From Chelonobacter sp050613185 (GTDB lineage Bacteria; Pseudomonadota; Gammaproteobacteria; Enterobacterales; Pasteurellaceae), in assembly GCF_050613185.1 (NCBI RefSeq), contig NZ_CP192511.1, forward strand, positions 124,001 through 188,000: 64,000 nt of DNA, in the 5' to 3' direction. This document shows positions 9,265 through 17,859 of this stretch, piece after piece. The first letter of the stretch is position 1. Every line of letters starts with the position of its first letter. Made by a program: the position numbers and the translations under genes. The notes under the pieces are model-generated. The model saw nothing but the letters and a program-made list of their open reading frames with translations. It was not told where the DNA came from and made no database searches.

Positions 9265-12200
9265 ACTGCCCCCACCAAAAGTTTATCCAGTCCGTCGATT
9301 AACGACCAATCCGGTTTATCAAAATACACGCCGCTATCGCTGCTTACGCCGTCCATGCCGCGTAAAAACAGATAATACACGCCGCCGAAATCACGCTGAT
9401 AATCATAGTGCGGATCGCGCTGTTGCAAATAGCGGTGCAGTGCCAAGGTATAAATCAAATATTGCAAATCATAACGTTGATAGGCGATCACATTGGCAAG
9501 TTGCGCCGACTGATAGGCTTGATAGCCCTCGCCCAAATAATTGGATTTATAGTCGATCAGATAATATTTGCCGCTCACACGGCAGACCAAATCAATAAAA
9601 CCGCGCAACATGCCTTGAATTTGATCCAGTTGCAACGGCGCTTGTTGTGCCGCCAACGGGTGATATTGTCGCAATAAACGGTTTAACTGCGGCACATTCA
9701 GCGGCGCGTCCATGCTGATCATAAATGCCATTTCCTTGAGGCAATCCTGAGCAGGCAAATCCGCCAACCGCACTTTTGTTTTCCCAAAAGGCGCTGTTGT
9801 CAAAAACGGGGTTTGGTACAGTTGTTGTAACCAGTATTGTAACGGCGCAAGCCATTCGTCCGCCGCTAAATTCAACTGTCGGCACAAATCGGGGAGCGCC
9901 TCCGCCGACGGAGCTTGGCTAAAATCGGCATATTGCAGCCAATGGTGCAGCACATTCCCGACCTTCGCCCCTTGCGGCAAAGTAAACGGATTATGTATTT
10001 GCCCTTGCCACTGTTTCAGCTCAATCTGCGCCGACGGCTGATTAAGCCATAAACTGAAATCCAGATGTTCACTGTCATAATCCGCGCCGCTATCGTGATA
10101 ATGTTCGCTTTTTAAGCTGTTTTCGCTTGGCTGCTGACGGTTTTGCCTGCGTTGCTGATTACGCTGCTGCATGGCGGCAAGGGCGGTAAAACTGCCGACC
10201 GTCCAGTTTTGTTCAATCTGCCCGTCAAAATTCGCTGCCTCTAAGGTTTCGGCTTGCGCAACCGCAGCACGCCAATCATCGGCTTGCAGATCGGAAAGTG
10301 CGGTCAGGCTGTAATCGTCGTCCGCTAAATAACGGCTGAGTTGCGCAGCGGTGTTCCATTCAAGATTATTTTTCGCTTGTAACAACATTGCGTTATCCGA
10401 CAACAAATACGCCAGCGCATTCCAATTGGATTTTGTATTTAATTTCGTAGGGAAACCGATATTTAACTGATAACGGGCGCGGGTTAAGGCGACGTATAAT
10501 AGGCGCAGCTCTTCCGCCAACCGCTCTTGCAGATTTTCTTGTTGGTGGCTGTCGTCCAAATCGTAACAAAGTTGATTTTGCCCGTCGTGATAGCGTTGCA
10601 GCCGCTGAGATTCGCCTTTTTTCTTGGCAAAACCACTGCCGAGAAACGGCAGCCACACCACGCCATATTCCAAGCCTTTGGATTTATGAATGGTGACGAT
10701 CTTGACTAAATTGCGCTCGCTTTCCAAACGCAACCGCACTTCGTCCGCTTCGGGATCGTGGTTGTTGATCATCGTTTCAAACCAACTCAACAAGGCGTGT
10801 TCGTTCTCGTTCAGGCTCGCGCCTTGTTGTAAAAATTCCGCCAAATGCAGAATATCGGTGATGGCTCGCTCGCCGTCGGGCATTGCCAACAGTTTCGCCA
10901 CCAGCTTTTGTTGTTGCAACAGGCGATGAATCATCGGCAACACGCCCTGCGTCTGCCACAAACGTTGATAATAACTAAAATCGCGAATCCAACGCTCCCA
11001 CGCCCGTTCGTCTTGGCGCAATTGGCTTAACTGCTGTGCATTAAATTGGAACAAGCGGCTCGCCAACACTTTCATCAGCGTGCTTTCCTGCTGCGGATTC
11101 AGACACGCCGCCAGCAGATAGCTGATCGCCTGCGCCCAATCGCTTTCTAACACCGAGCTACGATCCGACAGGTAAACGCTTTGAATGCCGAGATTTGCCA
11201 ACGCTTGTTTAACCTGTTTCGCCTCATTAACATTGCGCACCAGCACCGCCAAATCCTTTGCCGCTAATGTCAAATTCGGATCGCTAAACCGCACTTCACC
11301 CTGTTCAATGCCTTTCAGCCATTGTTGAATCGAGGCGGCGCACGCCGTTGCCATATCGGACTTATCGTCTTCACTCAACATAACATTCAGCGGTTTTTGC
11401 TGAACGCCGTTCAAATGTAATTGCACCGCACTTTTACCGGCATTGACCGCTTGGAATTGGATTTGAGGATAGATAAACGGCGTTGCGGCATGAGCGAACA
11501 GTTTGTTCACGGCGGCAATTAATTGCGGAGTGGAACGCCAATTGGTATCAAGGGTGAAGCGTTGCTGCGCCTGTTCGGCAGCGGTGAGATAGGTGAAAAT
11601 ATCGGCATTACGGAAAGCATAAATCGACTGTTTCGGATCGCCGATCATAATCATGCCGCTGTCACGACTGTCCGCCTGATCGAGATACAGCCGTTTGAAA
11701 ATCTGATACTGCTCTAAATCGGTATCTTGAAATTCATCAATCATCGCGAACGGAAACTGTTGGCGGATCAACTGCGCCAAACTCTGTCCGTTTTCGGCAT
11801 AAAGTGCGGTTTTCAGCCGTTGCAACAGATCGCCGAAGCCCATTTCTTTATGGCTCGCCTTGTGAGCGGCGATCTTAGCGCGCACGCCGTGGATATAGTG
11901 CCAAAGCAGCATTTTTGCGAAAAACGCCTCGTCTGTTGCCGCCAGTTGATCCACTTGCTGAAACAGGTCGTGCGAGATTTCTGCTGCGCCTTTGCTTTTT
12001 TGATCCAGTTTTTGTTGTGAAAAATAGTGAATGAGTTTTTCATGCAAACTGCTGTCTGAACCGTTCGCCCATTGTGCGATCGCCTCAAACGCCGGCTCAA
12101 TATAGCGCGTTTGATAACTGCGTCCGTCCAGTTGCTTTTGTTGCATGGCTTGTAAAATTAAGGCTTGAATATCCGCGTGTTGCGCCAACCAATCTGCTTT

Positions 12201-12917
12201 AAAGCGCGCAATTTGAGCAAGATGTGCCATCAAATGGTGTTGCAAAAAAGCGTTTAAATCGCCCTGCGTAAAATCCGACCGCACTTGTGGCATTTCGCCG
12301 CTGAGATCGGCTTTAATCCGTTTTAATACCTCCTCCGGCGACTTTAAATGCGTCGCGATAAAACGGCTGATCGCCAAATTTTGCGAATAAAACTGTTCAC
12401 GCCAATACTCTCGGCAAAAGCGCAACAGCAAATCATCATCTTGCGTTTGCAATTCCAAATTAAAATGCACGCCGGAATCAAAGGCATAGCGCATTAGCAT
12501 ACGGTAACAGAAACCGTGAATGGTGAAAATCGCGGCGGTATCCATATCCTGCTGCGCCAGTTCCAAGCGCAACACCGCACTTGGCAAATCGGCTTTGACC
12601 GCGTGGAACAGGTCTAAAATAAACGGATCTTGGCTTGGCGGTTCGGCTAATTGCTGCTGCAAGACTTGGTTAAACAAGCCTTTGACTTCCACGATCCGAG
12701 TGCGAATCCGATCTTTCAGCTCTTGCGTTGCCGCTTCGGTGAAGGTCATCACCAAAATCTGCTCCACCGTTAAGGCACGGCTTAAGCCGTTTTCACCGGC
12801 ATTGAGCAATAAGCGCAAATACAAAGCGACCATGGTGTAGGTTTTGCCTGTGCCAGCAGAGGCTTCAATCAGGGAAACGCTGTTGAGAGGGTGAGTAATC
12901 GGATTGAGTTTTTGCAT
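9261..12917 (-). CDS. recB: Exodeoxyribonuclease V beta subunit RecB
   Basis: 3'-5' helicase and the sole nuclease subunit of RecBCD. 1218 residues, near the H. influenzae size. Seen: Walker A EASAGTGKTYTM, UvrD-type motif FAMIDEFQDTD, MIGDPKQSIYAFR, VTIHKSKGLEYGVVWLP, LYVALTRAR, and the C-terminal RecB nuclease domain with LRGFIDLVCRV and LIDYKSNYLG holding the metal-binding Asp and the DxK pair. The start MQKLNPITH is chosen because it matches the conserved N-terminus; an upstream TTG would add 21 unconserved residues. It forms an operon with recD. Confidence 0.95.
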   Translation of the reverse strand: MQKLNPITHPLNSVSLIEASAGTGKTYTMVALYLRLLLNAGENGLSRALTVEQILVMTFTEAATQELKDRIRTRIVEVKGLFNQVLQQQLAEPPSQDPFILDLFHAVKADLPSAVLRLELAQQDMDTAAIFTIHGFCYRMLMRYAFDSGVHFNLELQTQDDDLLLRFCREYWREQFYSQNLAISRFIATHLKSPEEVLKRIKADLSGEMPQVRSDFTQGDLNAFLQHHLMAHLAQIARFKADWLAQHADIQALILQAMQQKQLDGRSYQTRYIEPAFEAIAQWANGSDSSLHEKLIHYFSQQKLDQKSKGAAEISHDLFQQVDQLAATDEAFFAKMLLWHYIHGVRAKIAAHKASHKEMGFGDLLQRLKTALYAENGQSLAQLIRQQFPFAMIDEFQDTDLEQYQIFKRLYLDQADSRDSGMIMIGDPKQSIYAFRNADIFTYLTAAEQAQQRFTLDTNWRSTPQLIAAVNKLFAHAATPFIYPQIQFQAVNAGKSAVQLHLNGVQQKPLNVMLSEDDKSDMATACAASIQQWLKGIEQGEVRFSDPNLTLAAKDLAVLVRNVNEAKQVKQALANLGIQSVYLSDRSSVLESDWAQAISYLLAACLNPQQESTLMKVLASRLFQFNAQQLSQLRQDERAWERWIRDFSYYQRLWQTQGVLPMIHRLLQQQKLVAKLLAMPDGERAITDILHLAEFLQQGASLNENEHALLSWFETMINNHDPEADEVRLRLESERNLVKIVTIHKSKGLEYGVVWLPFLGSGFAKKKGESQRLQRYHDGQNQLCYDLDDSHQQENLQERLAEELRLLYVALTRARYQLNIGFPTKLNTKSNWNALAYLLSDNAMLLQAKNNLEWNTAAQLSRYLADDDYSLTALSDLQADDWRAAVAQAETLEAANFDGQIEQNWTVGSFTALAAMQQRNQQRRQNRQQPSENSLKSEHYHDSGADYDSEHLDFSLWLNQPSAQIELKQWQGQIHNPFTLPQGAKVGNVLHHWLQYADFSQAPSAEALPDLCRQLNLAADEWLAPLQYWLQQLYQTPFLTTAPFGKTKVRLADLPAQDCLKEMAFMISMDAPLNVPQLNRLLRQYHPLAAQQAPLQLDQIQGMLRGFIDLVCRVSGKYYLIDYKSNYLGEGYQAYQSAQLANVIAYQRYDLQYLIYTLALHRYLQQRDPHYDYQRDFGGVYYLFLRGMDGVSSDSGVYFDKPDWSLIDGLDKLLVGAV

Positions 12918-12994
12918 GGGCGCGGTGTTCCCTTTAAATATCAATGGATATTCCACCGCCAGCGTTGAATAATTAACCAAAGGTTAGCGCTATT

Positions 12995-13091
12995 GTAGGG
13001 GCGGATGATATATCCGCCCGACCGCACTTTATTCTGCTTCTAGCTGGCAAAATAGCGTATCCCGTCAGTGGGCGATATCATCCGCCCCTAC
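12995..13091. repeat. Element with perfect 17-bp terminal inverted repeats
   Basis: GTAGGGGCGGATGATAT at 12995-13011 and its exact reverse complement at 13075-13091. The left arm contains a nested GGGCGGAT / ATCCGCCC hairpin identical in core to that at 1605-1625. An uptake sequence (ACCGCACTT) lies between the arms. It sits between recB and the permease stop and looks like a small non-autonomous repeat. Confidence 0.7.
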
Positions 13092-13138
13092 TTTAATCAT
13101 CAAAAATGGTTGTGCATATCCATTCTGGTGTTATTAAA

Positions 13139-14461
13139 TCAGTGCATAATCCCTTTATCAATAAAGATGATTTTCACCAAGAACAGAATCGACACCACCC
13201 ACACCGGAATCGAGATTTGTGAGGCTTTGCCGGTGAATAATTTCATCACGCAATAGCTGATAAAGCCAAACGCAATCCCTTCGGTGATGGAATAAGTAAA
13301 CGGCATTAACGCCGCGGTAATAAACGCCGGCGTGGCTTCGGTCAAATCGTCCCAACGCACTTTAATCAGGCTGGAAGACATCAAAATCCCCACATAAATC
13401 AACGCCCCGGCGGTGGCATACAACGGCACTAACGCCGCTAATGGCGACAGGAAGATCACTAACAGGAATAAAATCCCGGTCACGATTGCGGTTAAGCCGG
13501 TGCGCCCGCCGACAGACACGCCGGAGCTGCTTTCGATATACGCCGTCACCGATGATGTGCCGATATACGCCCCGGTTACCGAGCTGATACTATCGACAAA
13601 CAACGCTTGTTTCATTTTCGGGAAACGCCCTTTGTCGTCGGCTAAACCGGCTTTTTCGGTCACGCCCAATAACGTACCCGATGAATCGAACAGGTTGACT
13701 AGCATAAATGAAAACACGATTCCCAATAAACCGATATCCAAGGCACCGGCTAAATCAACCTGCCCGACCACATTCGACACGCTCGGCGGCATTGAGAAAA
13801 TGCCTTGGTATTCTACATTGCCCAATAACAACGAAAGTGCGGTCACCACCGCAATCGACACCAGCACCGCGGCATGGATATTACGCGACGCCAAAATCAC
13901 GATAATAAAGAAGCCCAAAATCGCCAATAACACTTGTGAAGAATACAGATTGCCCAAGGTCACTAAGGTTGCCGGGCTTGCCACCACGATACCGGAATTT
14001 TGGAAACCCATTAAGGCGATAAACAGCCCGATCCCGGCGGTAATGCCGACACGCAAACCGGTCGGAATGCTGGCAATCAACCAATACCGCACTTGGAACA
14101 ATGTGAGCAAAAACAGCCCGACTGCGCCCCAAAAAATCGTGCCCATGCCCACCTGCCAAGACAGACCGAGTTTCGACACCACGGTATAAGCAAAAAACGC
14201 GTTCAAGCCCATTGCCGGCGCAAGGGCGACCGGTAAATTGGCGAATAAGCCCATAAAAATACTGCCGAACGCCGCAATCAGTGCGGTGGTGATAAACACG
14301 CTTTGGCTGTCCATTCCGGCGACACCCAGAATCGACGGATTGACAAACACGATATACACCATCGTCAAAAACGTGGTGATCCCGGCGATAATTTCGGTTT
14401 TCACCGTTGTGCCGTGCTGTTGCAGTTTAAAAAAACGTTGCAGTAAGCATTGATTTTGCAT
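13139..14461 (-). CDS. NCS2 (AzgA-type) purine permease
   Basis: 440-residue inner-membrane protein with about 12-14 hydrophobic segments. It resembles the AzgA subgroup of the NCS2 family (E. coli AdeP, AdeQ, GhxP, GhxQ), which import adenine or guanine/hypoxanthine with protons. Diagnostic stretches are GITTFLTMVYIVFVNP near residues 28-43, ALAPAMGLNAFF, and GTSSVTAYIESSSGVSVGGRTGLTA. Which purine it carries cannot be told from sequence. It stands alone on the minus strand; no purine riboswitch or clear PurR box was recognised in the 204 bp upstream. Confidence 0.85.
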   Translation of the reverse strand: MQNQCLLQRFFKLQQHGTTVKTEIIAGITTFLTMVYIVFVNPSILGVAGMDSQSVFITTALIAAFGSIFMGLFANLPVALAPAMGLNAFFAYTVVSKLGLSWQVGMGTIFWGAVGLFLLTLFQVRYWLIASIPTGLRVGITAGIGLFIALMGFQNSGIVVASPATLVTLGNLYSSQVLLAILGFFIIVILASRNIHAAVLVSIAVVTALSLLLGNVEYQGIFSMPPSVSNVVGQVDLAGALDIGLLGIVFSFMLVNLFDSSGTLLGVTEKAGLADDKGRFPKMKQALFVDSISSVTGAYIGTSSVTAYIESSSGVSVGGRTGLTAIVTGILFLLVIFLSPLAALVPLYATAGALIYVGILMSSSLIKVRWDDLTEATPAFITAALMPFTYSITEGIAFGFISYCVMKLFTGKASQISIPVWVVSILFLVKIIFIDKGIMH

Positions 14462-14665
14462 AGTAAGTTCCAGTTATCAATAAAAAAGAATCAAAAAAGA
14501 ATCAAAAAAGAGACAATAATAAATTGGAAAAACCGAAAAATTTTGCGTTTGGCTTTTCGTCAGTATGGTAGCAAAAACCCGCCGGAGCCGCGATGTGTTT
14601 TTAGTCGGAAAAAGAAAAGTGCGGTAAAAAAGTGCGTTCAAACAGAAAAACGAGGAAAAACGGAA

Positions 14666-14857
14666 TTACGCCACGCCTAAAAAGCCAAAACCTGAATCGA
14701 GGTTTTCTCTTTTCAGGTTTTGTTTATTCAGCTTTCTCATCGCTTTGTAGCTTTTTTCGTGAATCTGATGACGGGTGAACTTCGCCATATTCTTCGCCAC
14801 AAAGTTATTCACCGCACTTTCATGCGGTTGCGCTTGTTTTTTCTTCTTCATACTCAT
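14666..14857 (-). CDS. Small basic protein, candidate ArfA-like ribosome-rescue factor
   Basis: A 63-residue lysine-rich protein starting MSMKKKKQAQPHESAV; ATG at 14857 follows AAGGA closely, and a second ATG at 14851 has better spacing. I do not firmly recognise the family. Its size, basic middle (SYKAMRKLNKQ), short hydrophobic tail (SGFGFLGVA) and the terminator-like hairpin inside its last codons resemble ArfA. E. coli arfA is made from a non-stop mRNA because a hairpin lies within the reading frame, so the protein appears only when tmRNA/SmpB fails (family knowledge). Residue-level similarity to E. coli ArfA is weak, so it could be an unrelated small protein that simply ends in a terminator. 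Confidence 0.5.
   Translation of the reverse strand: MSMKKKKQAQPHESAVNNFVAKNMAKFTRHQIHEKSYKAMRKLNKQNLKRENLDSGFGFLGVA
14680..14721 (-). terminator. Hairpin inside the 3' end of the small basic gene
   Basis: Minus-strand AAAACCTGAA (14721-14712) can pair with TTCAGGTTTT (14696-14687). A tighter alternative pairs AAAACCT with AGGTTTT around a 6-nt loop (14706-14687). Both are followed by GGCTTTTT. The structure ends before the stop codon at 14666, so termination or cleavage here would leave the mRNA without a stop codon. Confidence 0.7.
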
Positions 14858-15017
14858 ATTTCCTTTTAGCAATAAAACAGTGTTGATAAATTAAACAGCT
14901 GTTCAAGCCGCTATTTTAGGGGAAACGGATGGTTTGTCAATACAACTTAATAAATATATATAATGCTTATTTAATATTCTATTTATTTATAATTATCTTT
15001 AAGTCAGCACCATCTAA

Positions 15018-15039
15018 TCAAAGCTTAATTTATTTGAAT
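15018..15039 (-). repeat. Decayed CRISPR repeat at the trailer end
   Basis: TCAAAGCTTAATTTATTTGAAT resembles the end of the array repeat (TCAGGGCTTATATTTGAAT). It is separated from the first recognisable repeat by 33 bp, the length of a spacer. It is probably a degenerated oldest repeat. Confidence 0.45.
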
Positions 15040-15072
15040 TGTTGGTTCCGTTAGAAACATCTTCGTTCAAAG

Positions 15073-15894
15073 AACTTAATCCCTTTTTAGTCAGGGCTTA
15101 TATTTGAATAGAGAATTTAACCATGAAACCATTCAATCCGAACTGTCTTAATCCCTTTTTAGTCAGGGCTTATATTTGAATCAACTCCTTTTTGTTTAGT
15201 TTGCCCTCTTTGTGAGGTCTTAATCCCTTTTTAGTCAGGGCTTATATTTGAATTCAAGCATGCTTAGCATCTGTGTAGATTACAATGGGTCTTAATCCCT
15301 TTTTAGTCAGGGCTTATATTTGAATTGACCGAGTTCACAGATATTATCAACTCGTTCTGTCTTAATCCCTTTTTAGTCAGGGCTTATATTTGAATACAGA
15401 TAACACTGTGCCTTGGTGGGAGCAAGGTGTGTCTTAATCCCTTTTTAGTCAGGGCTTATATTTGAATCCAATTCTCCTCGCCTACATCTAACACCTTTAA
15501 CTTGTCTTAATCCCTTTTTAGTCAGGGCTTATATTTGAATTCCGACGGGTACTGCAAGCGGGCGGAGAAGTCGTGTCTTAATCCCTTTTTAGTCAGGGCT
15601 TATATTTGAATACATGAACCCGACACGGGAACAATTCATCAGTGCGTCTTAATCCCTTTTTAGTCAGGGCTTATATTTGAATTTTTTACAGGGCGTTGGT
15701 GACAATCTTTGACTTGGTCTTAATCCCTTTTTAGTCAGGGCTTATATTTGAATATTACAGTCGCCGTTATAAAGATACGGAGGATTTTGGTCTTAATCCC
15801 TTTTTAGTCAGGGCTTATATTTGAATTAGGGTCGCATTGGTTCACCGAGTCAGAAGCGTCTTAATCCCTTTTTAGTCAGGGCTTATATTTGAAT
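15073..15894 (-). CRISPR. CRISPR array: 12 repeats of 37 bp, 11 spacers
   Basis: On the plus strand each repeat starts GTCTTAATCCC, has TTTTTAGTCAGGG in the middle and ends CTTATATTTGAAT. Spacers are 31-36 bp and all different. The repeat at 15073 differs in its first two bases (AA for GT), a sign of the trailer end; all others look identical. On the minus strand the repeat therefore ends ATTAAGAC, like the 8-nt 5' tags of type III and I crRNAs. This places transcription leftwards and the leader next to cas2. No spacer source was recognised by eye. The array should be new-spacer-active only if the adjacent Cas1-Cas2 proteins work. Confidence 0.97.
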
Positions 15895-16058
15895 AGCAGA
15901 CATTAATAAAAAACTTTTTAATCAATATGTTATATTGATATTTCCCAATTTTTAAAGAACCATAAAGAGCTGGTTCAAGTTTTGATGAAATAATAGTCAA
16001 TTTATAATCCGTCAACGCTCATTGGTGATCCAACAGGTTGATATTATAACGGTATCAC
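15895..16058 (-). promoter_or_regulatory. Probable CRISPR leader
   Basis: 164 AT-rich bp between the last repeat and the cas2 stop. It is the non-degenerate end of the array and so the likely leader, with the array promoter and integration signals. It contains TTGAACCAGCTC on the minus strand (15978-15967), which recurs upstream of cas10 at 22744-22755. No specific promoter hexamers are assigned. Confidence 0.6.
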
Positions 16059-16340
16059 TCAAGTGAGTCCAGCGGGTAATCCTGTCCAATAAATTCCCTC
16101 TGGCATAAAGGATTTCCCCAAGCGCCATTGAATTCCTTGTGTTGGAAGCTGGTACACTCGAAAATCATCTTCTTTTTTATTTATAAGTGCTAATACTTCA
16201 TCAATACAAGTTTGTAGCTGTTTCTTGTTACCTTCAAACAAGAAAATACTGTACTGAATCGGTGTCGCATAGTGGCATAATTTCTTATATGCTCGTTGCA
16301 AACGCTTTGGATCACTCACATCATAACCTAATAAATACAT
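16059..16340 (-). CDS. cas2: CRISPR adaptation protein Cas2 (copy next to the array)
   Basis: 93 residues with a ferredoxin-like Cas2 pattern: MYLLGYDVSDPKRLQRAYKK with the conserved Asp at the end of strand 1, then SIFLFEG and FRVYQLP. Cas2 dimers bridge Cas1 dimers in the spacer integrase. It lies 15 bp after cas1 and just before the leader. It differs clearly in sequence from the other Cas2 at 17433-17717. Confidence 0.9.
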   Translation of the reverse strand: MYLLGYDVSDPKRLQRAYKKLCHYATPIQYSIFLFEGNKKQLQTCIDEVLALINKKEDDFRVYQLPTQGIQWRLGKSFMPEGIYWTGLPAGLT

Positions 16341-16355
16341 ATCAACTCCTCCCTA

Positions 16356-17426
16356 TTAAAAACAAAATTCAACATTTTCTAACATAGTGCGTTGATTAAA
16401 AAAGTAAGGTGCAAGTGCGGTCTCCCAATTTTGTTGCAATAATTGTTGGGATGTTTCACTACTACGTCGTTGAGGCAAGAGCATGTTTAAACTACTTTGC
16501 TTTAACACCAATGCTAAAGCCCGGCAGTTTTCAGTCAACATTTTCCGCCAAAGCATAACCGCTTTTTCATAGGCAGAATAAAATTGAACCCGTCCTGTTT
16601 TACCCAACAGACACCCTTCATTTGTGGTACTAAAATATTCTTCACGTAAAATGCGGTCACGAAAACAACCAAGCAGCCAATTATCAACTAAAGGGCGCAA
16701 TGGCTCGATTAAGTCACAAGCTAATGACTCGCGTCCAAAATCTAATCCGTGAAAAAATCCAATATAGGGATCGAGCCCAGCTCCATAAGCAGCCAACACA
16801 GCTTCGCCATGTAAGAGCGTATAAGCTAATGATAAAACGGCATTAAATGGATCACGTGGCGGGCGACGATTTCTACCGGCAAATTTTAAATGTGACGGTA
16901 AATAAATACTTAATGCGGTGAAATAAACAGCAGCCGCCCGCCCTTCAATTCCCCGTAAGGAAGCGACTGTCGATTGCTGAAATACACGCTGAATTAAATT
17001 ATCTAATTCTTCAGCACGAGCCGAAAGCAAACATTTTTTATCCATTCGTTTATGACTAGCTTGCCACATCCAATTTTTTTGTGTAACTAATTTCAACAAA
17101 ACAAGTTTTTTGGCAAACGTTAAGCAGAAAGATTCATCACTTGCAAGGGCATATTGAGCTAAACGTCGAGCTGCATCGTTATGTGGTCGAGACATAAATA
17201 ACGTTGGGCTATTTTTTCTACCTGAAAGACAGATAATGCCAATATTTTTTTCGCCTAATTTTGCAAGCAATGACGCCTGTAATTTCACATCGCCTTTAAT
17301 ATAAATACGTTCAATTGGGGCTAGTGGAATCGTACCAATACGTTCATCATTTTCATAACAAATCAAAGCTTCATTTTGTAGTTTTAATTCCGTTCCTTTG
17401 CGATCAATATAAAGACTAGACATCAT
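16356..17426 (-). CDS. cas1: CRISPR integrase Cas1
   Basis: 356-residue endonuclease/integrase that inserts spacers at the leader end. The metal-binding residues are visible: Glu in RGIEGRAAAVYF, His in GFFHGLDFGR, and Asp in SLACDLIEPLRP. The N-terminal beta domain starts SLYIDRKGTELKL. Two adjacent ATG codons (17426, 17423) follow GGAGC. It starts 6 bp after one cas2 and ends 15 bp before another. There is no fused reverse transcriptase. It contains an uptake sequence, so it has resided in Pasteurellaceae for some time. Confidence 0.95.
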   Translation of the reverse strand: MMSSLYIDRKGTELKLQNEALICYENDERIGTIPLAPIERIYIKGDVKLQASLLAKLGEKNIGIICLSGRKNSPTLFMSRPHNDAARRLAQYALASDESFCLTFAKKLVLLKLVTQKNWMWQASHKRMDKKCLLSARAEELDNLIQRVFQQSTVASLRGIEGRAAAVYFTALSIYLPSHLKFAGRNRRPPRDPFNAVLSLAYTLLHGEAVLAAYGAGLDPYIGFFHGLDFGRESLACDLIEPLRPLVDNWLLGCFRDRILREEYFSTTNEGCLLGKTGRVQFYSAYEKAVMLWRKMLTENCRALALVLKQSSLNMLLPQRRSSETSQQLLQQNWETALAPYFFNQRTMLENVEFCF

Positions 17427-17432
17427 AGCTCC

Positions 17433-17717
17433 TTAAACCCATAAAAAAGGCTCTGTTGATTGCTGTTTTGCTTTGCCAAAAAATTGTCTTTCACAATTGT
17501 CATATAGTTGAAAAATATAAAGTCGATCCTGTTCTGTATCAATAGAATCTAGTAGATCTGACTTGAGCTTCAATAATTCATGTTTTGTCAACCAGCAGTC
17601 ATAAAATGATTTTTGCCCACTTACCGCATAGCTTTCAATTTTCTTATGCACACAACGCAGCCGTTTGCTTTCTGTAATATCATAAGCGATTAAATAAAAA
17701 GAACGCGTGCTATCCAT
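17433..17717 (-). CDS. cas2: Second Cas2-family protein, upstream of cas1
   Basis: 94 residues, start ATG at 17717 (an in-frame TTG precedes it). MDSTRSFYLIAYDITESKRL carries the Cas2 strand-1 Asp; KSFYDCWLTKHEL and LYIFQLYDNCER match the later strands. It is divergent from the copy at 16059. Cas1 is thus flanked by two non-identical Cas2 proteins. They may form a heterodimer, serve different arrays, or one may have another role; the sequence does not decide. Confidence 0.85.
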   Translation of the reverse strand: MDSTRSFYLIAYDITESKRLRCVHKKIESYAVSGQKSFYDCWLTKHELLKLKSDLLDSIDTEQDRLYIFQLYDNCERQFFGKAKQQSTEPFLWV

Positions 17718-17859
17718 CAATATTCCTTCGTTCGTTTAACAAGAAATGCAACCACAAGGTTTCATTCCTACTAATTTTAAAAAACATTCATCTAAATTAA
17801 GCTCTTGCTTGGAAATATGATGAAATTAATACTAATTTAAAATGCTTGCAGTAATACTT

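Noticed and set aside
13139..14461. Uracil/xanthine-type NCS2 transporter
   Set aside because: The GITTFLTMVYI and AMGLNAFF stretches are typical of the AzgA subgroup rather than UraA/XanQ.
14462..14665. A purine riboswitch or PurR box upstream of the permease
   Set aside because: A GCGTTTGGC stretch near 14544 resembles half a PurR box only; no palindrome or riboswitch core could be supported.
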